From Pseudomonas sp. SCA2728.1_7 (GTDB lineage Bacteria > Pseudomonadota > Gammaproteobacteria > Pseudomonadales > Pseudomonadaceae): DNA of 64,000 nt. The notes under the pieces were generated by a model. That model had not been told where the DNA came from. It saw only the letters and a list, made by a program, of their open reading frames with translations, and searched no databases. The position numbers and the translations under genes were made by a program. Every line of letters begins with the position of its first letter. Positions within the stretch are counted from its first letter, which is position 1. This document shows, in pieces, positions 57,134 to 64,000 of the stretch. The stretch covers positions 6,477,001-6,541,000 of the forward strand of contig NZ_CP073104.1 of NCBI RefSeq assembly GCF_018138145.1, read 5' to 3'.

Positions 57134-57200
57134 GTCCGCCTGTGCAACACAAAAACCCAGCCCATTGGTCAACTAATTGCAAAGCAACCTAACTATTGCG

Positions 57201-57256
57201 TTGACATTCGCTGCCTAGGCAGTAACATCTCGACATACATTCACTGCCTAGGCAGT
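57201..57256 (+). promoter_or_regulatory. Promoter and twin MarR operators of the efflux operon
   Basis: A good promoter TTGACA (57201-57206), 16-base spacer, TAACAT (57223-57228). A perfect 12-bp palindrome CTGCCTAGGCAG fills the spacer (57211-57222) and is repeated at 57244-57255, centred 33 bp away, on the same face of the helix. Binding of the MarR product would block the polymerase and repress its own operon. Confidence 0.85.
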
Positions 57257-57270
57257 TATTAGGTGAGCAA

Positions 57271-57753
57271 ATGAAGCATTTCACCCCGGACGAATTCAAA
57301 CACTGCCATCTCGGTTTGTTGCTTGGCCGTGCTGCGCTGCTCAAGGACCGGATCATCGACACCCACATGGAACCCCACGGCATCACCGCCGCGCAGTTCA
57401 AGGTGTTGATCATCATGGCCCAGTTCGGCGTCGATACCCCGGCCGAGCTGTGCCGGCACCTGTCGCTCGACAGCGGTTCGATGACGCGCATGCTCGATCG
57501 TCTGGAGCAGAAAGACTTTCTGGCTCGCCAGCGCAGCGAAGGCGATCGCCGTCAGGTGCAACTCAAGCTGACCGAGCAAGGCCAGCAACTGGCCGATCGC
57601 CTGCCGCACATCGGCGCCGATGCGATGAATGAACTGGCCGGCGCCGTCACTCCGGACGAGTTGAAGACCCTGGAATACATCCTCAAGAAAATCCTGCTGG
57701 CAGCCGGTGACCCGATCACCATCCAGCGCTTAGGTGAACACAATGAGCGGTAA
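57271..57753 (+). CDS. MarR family repressor of the efflux operon
   Basis: 160 residues with a MarR winged helix (ITAAQFKVLIIMAQFGVDTPAELCRHLSLDSGSMTRMLDRLEQKDFLARQRSEGDRR). AGGTGAG precedes the ATG. First gene of a four-gene unit encoding an outer-membrane factor, EmrA-like and EmrB-like proteins. It likely releases its two operators when it binds a phenolic or antibiotic ligand. Confidence 0.92.
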   Translation: MKHFTPDEFKHCHLGLLLGRAALLKDRIIDTHMEPHGITAAQFKVLIIMAQFGVDTPAELCRHLSLDSGSMTRMLDRLEQKDFLARQRSEGDRRQVQLKLTEQGQQLADRLPHIGADAMNELAGAVTPDELKTLEYILKKILLAAGDPITIQRLGEHNER

Positions 57754-59213
57754 AACCTTGCGCAGCAGCCTGACGCTGGTGCTGTCGGCGATGATCCTCG
57801 CCGGTTGCGCCAACTACAGCGGCCTCGACACTTCAGGCGCGAGCCTCGATGCGAAAAATCTGAAAGTCGGCCAGTCTCTCAACGGCGTGACCCTGTCGCC
57901 GGCCGCCTGGCCGAAGAGCGACTGGTGGACCAGCCTCGGCGATCCGCAACTCGACGGCTTGATTCGCGAAGCCCTGCACGACAGCCCGGACATGCAGATC
58001 GCTGAAGCCCGCGCGCATCAAGCCAGCGCCGCTGCCTATGCCGCCGACGCCGAGCGCTATCCGACCCTCGACGCCAGCGCCGGCATCAGCCGTTCGCGTC
58101 TGGCCAAGGATCAGGACCCGCGAGGGCGGGGCGATGCCTACGCCACCGTGCGTAACGTCAGCGCCGGGTTCAATTACAACTTCGACCTCTGGGGCGGCCA
58201 GCGTGATGCCTGGGAAGCTGCACTCGGTCAGGCCCGCGCCGCAGAAGTTGATCGTCAGGCTGCGCAGTTGACGCTTGCTGCCGACGTCGCTCGTGCCTAC
58301 AGCGATCTCGGTCAGGCGCACATCGTTTATGACCTCGCAAACGAAGACCTCAAGCGCACCAAACAGATGCTCGATTTGAGCCAGCGTCGCCTGAGTTCCG
58401 GGATCGACAGCCAGTACCAGTTCCAGCAAACGCAAAGTCTGGAAGCCAGTTCCGAAGCCAGCCTGATCGACGCGGAAAAACGCCTGAACAGCGCGAAAAT
58501 CGCTTTGGCCGTGCTGCTCGGCAAAGGCCCGGATCGTGGCAACGAAATCGCCCGACCGAAAGTCCTGCAAGCCAGCGCTGTCGCCGTGCCGTCGGTATTG
58601 CCAGCGGAATTGCTCGGTCGACGCCCGGATTCTGGTCGCTGCGCGCTGGCGCGTCGAAGCGGCGAGCAAAGACATCGACTCGGCGAAAACCCGCTTCTAT
58701 CCCAACTTGAACCTGTCGGCCTCGGCCGGCGCCGAGTCGTTGTTGGGTGACGCGATGTTCGGTTCGGCCAGTCGCTTCTTCAATATTGCCCCGACCATTT
58801 CGGTGCCGATCTTCGACGGCGGACGCCTGCGCGCCAACCTCGATGCGCGCGACGCCGATTACGATCTGGCGGTGGCGCAGTACAACAAAAGTCTGGTGAA
58901 AGCACTCGGCGATGTCAGCGACACGATCAACCAGTTGCGTGACATCGGTCGGCAGATCGGTGCGCAGCAACACGCCACCGACATTGCTCAGGATTCTTAC
59001 AACACCGTGGTCCAGCGTTACGGTTCCGGCATCGGCAACTACCTGGACGTGCTCAGCATCGAGCAGCAATTGCTGCAGGCCCAGCGTCAACTGGCCACCC
59101 TCAATGCCGAGCAGATCGACCTGTCGATTCAACTGATGCAAGCGCTGGGCGGCGGCTTCCAGGGGCAAACCCTGACCGCAGCCAACGCCAGCCCAGCCAC
59201 GCCGCACAACTAA
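57743..59213 (+). pseudogene. Outer-membrane efflux lipoprotein (OprM/NodT family), frameshifted
   Basis: The protein starts with a lipoprotein signal (LAGC, lipid Cys) and follows the TolC-like fold. The first frame reads PAELLGRRPD and then loses homology and stops at 58750; a second frame continues with LVAARWRVEAASKDIDSAKTRF and runs to 59213. Removing one T of the pair at 58630-58631 restores RRPDLVAARW, the family motif, and gives about 489 residues, the normal length. Either a real +1 mutation or a sequencing error. Start ATG 57743 overlaps the repressor stop by 11 bases, with AGGTGA upstream. Confidence 0.85.
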
Positions 59214-59228
59214 TTCAAGGTAATTGTC

Positions 59229-60431
59229 ATGGCCACTGCCGAAAACACCCAAGCTCAAGGCAACACCCCGGACACCGGCAACCCGCGCAAGCGCAAAGTC
59301 ATGCTGTTGGTGCTGGCCGTTGTGGTTGCACTCGCCTGCGCCGGCGTCTGGGCGTATCACGAGTTCATCGGGCGCTTCAACGAAAGCACCGACGACGCCT
59401 ACGTCAACGGTAACGTTGTCGAAATCACCCCGCTGGTGACCGGCACCGTGGTCAGCATTGGCGCTGACGATGGTGATCTGGTTCACGAAGGTCAGGTGCT
59501 GATCAACTTCGACCCGAACGACGCTGAAGTCGGCCTGCAAAGTGCGCAGGCGAAACTGGCGCGCACCGTGCGTCAGGTGCGTGGCTTGTACAGCAACGTT
59601 GATGGCATGAAAGCCCAGGTCAACGCGCAACAGGCCGAAGTGCAGAAAGCCCAGGACAACTACAACCGGCGGAAAAACCTCGCGCAGGGCGGGGCGATTT
59701 CCCAGGAAGAACTGTCCCACGCTCGTGACGACCTGACCTCGGCGCAAAACGCCCTGGCCAACGCCAAGCAGCAGCTGAAAACCACCAGCGCGCTGGTCGA
59801 TGACACCGTGGTCTCGTCGCATCCGGACGTGATGTCGGCCGCTGCCGATCTGCGTCAGGCTTACCTGACCAATGCTCGTAGCACTTTGATCGCGCCGGTC
59901 ACCGGTTACGTCGCCAAGCGCACCGTACAACTCGGCCAGCGTGTGCAGCCGGGCACGGCGTTGATGGCGGTGATTCCGCTGGATCAACTGTGGATCGACG
60001 CCAACTTCAAGGAAACCCAACTGCGTGACATGCGCATCGGTCAGCCGGTCGATATCGAATCCGATATCTACGGCAGCGACGTGAAATACAGCGGCACCGT
60101 CGACAGCCTCGGCGCCGGTACGGGTAGCGCGTTTGCCTTGCTGCCAGCGCAGAACGCCACCGGTAACTGGATCAAGATCGTTCAGCGTGTGCCGGTGCGC
60201 ATTCACATCAACGCCGAAGAACTGGCCAAGCATCCGCTGCGTGTTGGTTTGTCGACCAATGTTGAAGTGAACCTGCACGACCAGAGCGGCCCGGTGCTCG
60301 CACAGCAGCCACCGCAGAAAGCGTCGTTCAGCACCAGCGTCTACGACCGTCAACTGGCCGAAGCCGACGCGATGATTGCGCAGCTGATCCACGACAACAG
60401 CGCTGCGGTCAGCAAAACCGCGCAACGCTGA
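59229..60431 (+). CDS. emrA: EmrA-like periplasmic adaptor (HlyD family)
   Basis: 400 residues: one N-terminal membrane helix (VMLLVLAVVVALACAGVWAY), barrel-sandwich halves (TDDAYVNGNVVEITPLVTG; APVTGYVAKRTVQLGQRV) and a coiled coil. It joins the inner-membrane MFS pump to the outer-membrane channel. It starts 16 bases after the broken channel gene. Confidence 0.92.
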   Translation: MATAENTQAQGNTPDTGNPRKRKVMLLVLAVVVALACAGVWAYHEFIGRFNESTDDAYVNGNVVEITPLVTGTVVSIGADDGDLVHEGQVLINFDPNDAEVGLQSAQAKLARTVRQVRGLYSNVDGMKAQVNAQQAEVQKAQDNYNRRKNLAQGGAISQEELSHARDDLTSAQNALANAKQQLKTTSALVDDTVVSSHPDVMSAAADLRQAYLTNARSTLIAPVTGYVAKRTVQLGQRVQPGTALMAVIPLDQLWIDANFKETQLRDMRIGQPVDIESDIYGSDVKYSGTVDSLGAGTGSAFALLPAQNATGNWIKIVQRVPVRIHINAEELAKHPLRVGLSTNVEVNLHDQSGPVLAQQPPQKASFSTSVYDRQLAEADAMIAQLIHDNSAAVSKTAQR

Positions 60432-60443
60432 CCTGCACTGACT

Positions 60444-60533
60444 TTGTAGGAGTGAGCCTGCTCGCGATAGTGGTGTGTCAGACCCAATTTCCTCGACTGA
60501 TACACCGCTATCGCGAGCAGGCTCACTCCTACA
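60444..60533. repeat. REPIN, TA allele, head-to-head, between emrA and emrB
   Basis: Arms TTGTAGGAGTGAGCCTGCTC and complement within the 138-base gap between two operon genes. It may reduce read-through into the pump gene. Confidence 0.9.
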
Positions 60534-60569
60534 GGGCTGCGGCGACCATCAGGTTTCATAGGATTCACA

Positions 60570-62099
60570 ATGAGCAATAACGCCTCTTTCACGCCGCCCA
60601 GCCTGTTGCTCAGCACCATTGGCCTGTCGCTGGCGACGTTCATGCAAGTGCTCGACACCACCATTGCCAACGTGGCGTTGCCGACCATATCCGGCAACCT
60701 CGGGGTGAGTTCGGAGCAGGGCACCTGGGTGATCACCTCGTTCGCCGTGAGCAACGCGATTGCGCTGCCGCTGACCGGTTGGCTCAGCCGCCGTTTCGGC
60801 GAGGTGAAGCTGTTTCTCTGGGCCACCATTCTGTTTGTGCTGGCCTCGTTTCTCTGCGGTATCTCCACGTCGATGCCGGAACTGATCGGCTTCCGCGTCT
60901 TGCAAGGCCTGGTCGCCGGGCCGCTGTACCCGATGACACAAACCCTGTTGATCGCGGTTTATCCGCCCGCGAGGCGCGGCATGGCTCTGGCGTTACTGGC
61001 GATGGTCACGGTGGTTGCGCCGATTGCCGGGCCGATTCTTGGTGGCTGGATTACTGACAGCTACAGCTGGCCGTGGATCTTCTTTATCAACGTGCCGATC
61101 GGCATCTTTGCGGTGATGGTGGTGCGCTCGCAACTGGCCAAACGTCCGGTGGAAACCAGCCGTCAGCCGATGGATTACGTCGGTCTGATCACGCTGATCA
61201 TTGGAGTCGGCGCGTTGCAGGTGATCCTCGATAAGGGCAATGACCTGGATTGGTTCGAGTCGAACTTCATCATCATCGGCGCGGCGATTTCGGTGATCGC
61301 GCTGGCGGTGTTCGTTATCTGGGAAATGACCGACCAGCATCCGGTGGTGAATCTGCGGCTATTCGCGTACCGCAACTTCCGCATCGGCACGCTGGTGTTG
61401 GTGCTGGGTTACGCCGGGTTCTTCGGTATCAACCTGATCTTGCCGCAATGGTTGCAGACGCAGATGGGCTACACCGCGACCTGGGCCGGTCTGGCCGTGG
61501 CGCCGATCGGCATTCTGCCGGTGCTGCTGTCGCCGTTTGTCGGCAAGTACGCGAACAAGTTCGACCTGCGGTTACTGGCCGGGCTGGCGTTTCTGGCGAT
61601 TGGCTTGAGCTGCTTCATGCGCGCCGGATTCACCAATGAGGTCGACTTCCAGCACATCGCGCTGGTGCAGTTGTTCATGGGCATTGGTGTGGCGCTGTTC
61701 TTTATGCCGACCTTGAGCATTCTGATGTCGGACCTGCCGCCGAGTCAGATTGCCGACGGTGCCGGTCTGGCGACTTTCCTGCGGACGTTGGGCGGTAGCT
61801 TTGCGGCGTCGCTGACCACCTGGATCTGGATTCGCCGGGCGGATCAGCATCATGCGTATATGAGTGAGAGCATCAGTACCTTTGAGCCGGCGACTCGCGA
61901 GACCTTGAATCATTTGGGTGGGGCGAGCCAATCGGCTTATGCGCAGATGGATCAGATTTTGACGAGCCAGGCGTACATGCTCTCCACCGTGGATTACTTC
62001 ACGTTGTTGGGCTGGGGGTTTATGGGGTTGATTCTGATTGTGTGGCTGGCTAAGCCACCGTTTGCCGCGAAGGCAGGGCCTGCTGCTTCCGGGCACTGA
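60570..62099 (+). CDS. emrB: EmrB-like MFS multidrug pump (DHA2, 14 helices)
   Basis: 509 residues, 14 predicted membrane helices with the DHA2 motifs LDTTIANVALPTISGNLG and the loop GWLSRRFGEVKLFL. With EmrA and an outer-membrane channel it expels toxic hydrophobic compounds. AGGA is before the ATG. Confidence 0.93.
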   Translation: MSNNASFTPPSLLLSTIGLSLATFMQVLDTTIANVALPTISGNLGVSSEQGTWVITSFAVSNAIALPLTGWLSRRFGEVKLFLWATILFVLASFLCGISTSMPELIGFRVLQGLVAGPLYPMTQTLLIAVYPPARRGMALALLAMVTVVAPIAGPILGGWITDSYSWPWIFFINVPIGIFAVMVVRSQLAKRPVETSRQPMDYVGLITLIIGVGALQVILDKGNDLDWFESNFIIIGAAISVIALAVFVIWEMTDQHPVVNLRLFAYRNFRIGTLVLVLGYAGFFGINLILPQWLQTQMGYTATWAGLAVAPIGILPVLLSPFVGKYANKFDLRLLAGLAFLAIGLSCFMRAGFTNEVDFQHIALVQLFMGIGVALFFMPTLSILMSDLPPSQIADGAGLATFLRTLGGSFAASLTTWIWIRRADQHHAYMSESISTFEPATRETLNHLGGASQSAYAQMDQILTSQAYMLSTVDYFTLLGWGFMGLILIVWLAKPPFAAKAGPAASGH

Positions 62100-62102
62100 G
62101 GT

Positions 62103-62352
62103 CAAAAGCCCCTCACCCTAACCCTCTCCCGGAGGGAGAGGGGACTGACCGTGGTGGATGTTCGAGGTACACCGACTTGCAATACCGAGCCGAACTCAGG
62201 TTTGAAAAGCATAGAGATCAGCTCCCTTTGCCCTTCGCCCCGTTGGGGAGAGGGGACTGTCTGACTTCAGTCGAACTCGGTTTTGAAAAGCACAGAGATC
62301 GGCTCCCTTTCCCCCTCGCCCCCCTGGGGGAGAGGGCTGGGGTGAGGGGGTG
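62103..62352. repeat. Pyrimidine-rich palindromic repeat array (CCCTCACCC/GGGAGAGGG type)
   Basis: Begins CCCCTCACCCTAACCCTCTC with a CCCGGAGGGAGAGGGG hairpin and ends GGGGGAGAGGGCTGGGGTGA. Between lie two imperfect copies of a roughly 80-base unit (TTTGAAAAGCA, GAGATCnGCTCCC, TTC/TCGCCCC and a GGGAGAGGG stem). This repeat family is common in Pseudomonas intergenic DNA. It lies between convergent emrB and lpxH. Confidence 0.8.
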
Positions 62353-62359
62353 GCGATCT

Positions 62360-63106
62360 TCAGCCGTGCGGCAAAGCCAGCGGCGGGGCGAAGTCGAACG
62401 GCGCCAAGGCATACCCGCTCTCATCCACCTGCAACGTCCAACCCTGCCGATCCCAATCCCCCAGCACAATGCGCTTCGCCGCTTGCTCACCGAGCTGCAA
62501 CTTGTGAATCGCCGGGCGGTGGGTGTGGCCGTGAATCAGGGTTTTCACGCCAAACGCCTGCATGATCCGCGGAATCTCTTCCGGCGTGACATCAACGATG
62601 TCATTGGCCTTCATCCGCGTCTGCGCCTTGCTCTCGCTGCGCAGTTTGCGCGCCAGCTTATGACGGCTGCTCAACGGCAGATTGCGCAGGATAAACAGCG
62701 TGATCGGGTTACGCAGATAACGCCGCAGCTTCATGTAGCCGACGTCGCGGGTGCAGAGGCTGTCGCCGTGCATCAACAGCACCGGCTCGCCGTAAAACTG
62801 CACGACACTCGGATCCTTCAACAACGTACAGCCGGCCTGCTTGCAGAAGGCCTTGCCGAGCATGAAGTCGCGATTGCCGTGCATCAGAAAAATCGCCGTG
62901 CCGCTGTCGCTGAGTTCGCGCAGGGCTTGGCAGATGGAACGCTGGAAGGGTGTCATGGCGTCGTCGCCAATCCACGCTTCGAAGAAGTCGCCGAGAATGT
63001 ACAACGCACTCGCCGAGCGGGCGCGTCCAGCGAGCAAATCCAGAAACGCCCGGGTAATGTCCGGGCGCTCCTCTTCCAGATGCAAGTCTGAAATCAGCAA
63101 TATCAC
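62360..63106 (-). CDS. lpxH: UDP-2,3-diacylglucosamine hydrolase
   Basis: 248-residue metallophosphoesterase with [30 protein letters not shown] and HGHTHRP metal motifs. It cleaves UDP-2,3-diacylglucosamine to lipid X and UMP in lipid A synthesis, at the inner membrane surface. The start overlaps the ppiB stop by 4 bases. Confidence 0.95.
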   Translation of the reverse strand: MILLISDLHLEEERPDITRAFLDLLAGRARSASALYILGDFFEAWIGDDAMTPFQRSICQALRELSDSGTAIFLMHGNRDFMLGKAFCKQAGCTLLKDPSVVQFYGEPVLLMHGDSLCTRDVGYMKLRRYLRNPITLFILRNLPLSSRHKLARKLRSESKAQTRMKANDIVDVTPEEIPRIMQAFGVKTLIHGHTHRPAIHKLQLGEQAAKRIVLGDWDRQGWTLQVDESGYALAPFDFAPPLALPHG

Positions 63107-63609
63107 GCTTCGATGATCTCGGCTTTCTCGATGATCACGTCGTCTGCTGGTACGTCCTGGTGGCCGGACTTGGAAGTGGTCGACACACCTTTGATCTTGT
63201 CGACAACGTCGGTGCCAGCGGTCACTTTACCGAATACTGCGTAGCCCCAGCCTTGCACGTTCTTGCCGCTGTGGTTGAGGAAAGTGTTGTCGGCAACGTT
63301 GATGAAGAACTGCGCGGACGCCGAATGCGGCTCCATGGTGCGGGCCATGGCAACGGTGTATTTCTCGTTGGAAAGACCGTTGTCAGCTTCGTTCTGGATG
63401 CTTGGACGCTTGTCTTTCTTTTCCTTCATGCCTGGCTCGAAACCGCCGCCCTGGATCATGAAGTTACCGATGACGCGGTGGAAAACGGTGTTTTCGTAGT
63501 GACCGGCGTTGACGTACTCGATGAAGTTGGCGACGGTGATCGGCGCCTTTTCAGCGTTCAGTTCGATGACGATGTCGCCATGATTGGTGGTCAATTTAAC
63601 TTGAGTCAT
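63103..63609 (-). CDS. ppiB: Peptidyl-prolyl cis-trans isomerase B (cyclophilin)
   Basis: 168 residues without a signal peptide; active-site motif [18 protein letters not shown] and the substrate loop [17 protein letters not shown]. Cytoplasmic proline isomerase. It lies in an operon with lpxH and is divergent from glnS, the usual Pseudomonas order. Confidence 0.95.
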   Translation of the reverse strand: MTQVKLTTNHGDIVIELNAEKAPITVANFIEYVNAGHYENTVFHRVIGNFMIQGGGFEPGMKEKKDKRPSIQNEADNGLSNEKYTVAMARTMEPHSASAQFFINVADNTFLNHSGKNVQGWGYAVFGKVTAGTDVVDKIKGVSTTSKSGHQDVPADDVIIEKAEIIEA

Positions 63610-63858
63610 GATCGCTACTCTTTAGAGGAATTCGTGGTTTTGAGACATCGAGCCCCCAAACCGGTTCAGCCAGCGTGGGCCAAGGTGCGCAGTTTAGCGT
63701 GACAGGCGCGAATTTCGAGGCTGTTTTTCAATTCCCGGCGATAAAAAGCACACCTTTATAGGGCCTGCTCTGTCAGCCCCTTGACAGCATCGGCTATGAT
63801 AGCGGCTTTGTTTTGTCTGGCCCCCTCTGCGGCCGCGCACATGTAAGTCAAGGATCCT

Positions 63859-64000
63859 ATGAGCAAGCCCACTGTCGACCCTACCTCGAATGCCAAGTCC
63901 GGCCCTGCCGTGCCGGTCAATTTCCTGCGGCCGATCATCCAGGCAGACCTGGACTCGGGCAAGCACACCCAGATCGTCACCCGTTTCCCGCCTGAGCCCA
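63859..64000 (+). CDS. glnS: Glutaminyl-tRNA synthetase, N-terminus (3' partial)
   Basis: The first 47 codons are present: [13 protein letters not shown] then [28 protein letters not shown], the typical GlnS N-terminus leading to the PEPNGYLHIGH class I motif, cut by the window edge. AAGGA lies before the ATG. Charges tRNA-Gln. Confidence 0.93.
   Translation, partial: MSKPTVDPTSNAKSGPAVPVNFLRPIIQADLDSGKHTQIVTRFPPEP

Noticed and set aside
58350..60425. 691-codon open frame antisense to the efflux genes
   Set aside because: It runs against emrA and the channel gene, with composition typical of antisense frames in high-GC DNA.
9013..60533. Regularly recurring roughly 25-base repeats as a possible CRISPR array
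   Set aside because: Repeats are dispersed between genes in inverted pairs, not in a tandem array with equal spacers; they are REPINs.
63781..63800. TTGACA and TATGAT before glnS as a promoter
   Set aside because: The gap is only 8 bases, too short for a sigma-70 pair; one element may belong to a different promoter.

Overview
The window is a stretch of a Pseudomonas chromosome, most likely from the P. fluorescens complex. The case rests on gene content and synteny (fadH next to a D-cysteine desulfhydrase gene, the liu leucine catabolism cluster, two Pseudomonas-specific regulatory RNAs, tamAB, an EmrAB-type pump), on the high GC coding style, and on about eighteen copies of the short palindromic REP/REPIN repeats typical of this group. 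It is mostly core genome. I see no prophage, insertion sequence, CRISPR array, rRNA or tRNA.

Layout. 1-7 kb: tail of an unrecognised protein, a 28-codon acidic ORF, an AraC regulator in operon with a nitrilase-fold protein that has lost two catalytic residues, divergent fadH, a D-cysteine desulfhydrase and a cytochrome b561. 7-8 kb: an AT-rich, strand-asymmetric spacer and a low-complexity protein built from two repeat types. 8-15.3 kb: phosphonate catabolism (phnX, phnW, a LysR gene, then a second LysR gene divergent from a GlpT-like OPA transporter and an FAD amine oxidase). 15.3-20.4 kb: short orphan VgrG, YebC/PmpR, an LRR-protein kinase and a ZapE-like ATPase. 20.6-27.1 kb: a seven-gene Csu-type archaic chaperone-usher pilus operon. 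27.2-30.3 kb: ECF sigma/anti-sigma pair divergent from a membrane-anchored catalase and a cytochrome b561, with two matching ECF-type promoters back to back. 30.3-34.4 kb: MFS efflux protein, M14 carboxypeptidase, the Fur-controlled sRNA PrrF, a DUF6124 protein and a LexA/PrtR-like repressor.

34.4-44.2 kb: leucine/isovalerate degradation (liuA, liuB, liuC, liuD, hmgL, regulator liuR) with an acyl-CoA synthetase and matching LiuR palindromes. Between the synthetase and hmgL lies a gene I read as CrcY, the Hfq/Crc-titrating catabolite-repression RNA, with a sigma-54 promoter and CbrB-like upstream sites. 44.3-50.1 kb: LysR regulator/acyl-CoA dehydrogenase pair, a PstS-OmpA fusion, xthA and a GNAT enzyme. 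50.2-57 kb: tamA-tamB and an HdeD/papain-like fusion. 57.2-62.1 kb: a MarR-controlled tripartite efflux operon whose outer-membrane gene is broken by one apparent +1 frameshift. 62.1-64 kb: lpxH, ppiB and the start of glnS.

The most informative results are regulatory: the ECF promoter pair, CrcY, PrrF, the LiuR sites and the MarR operators tie most of the operons here to carbon, iron, leucine, oxidative or xenobiotic signals. All calls come from reading the sequence by eye; no database search was run.
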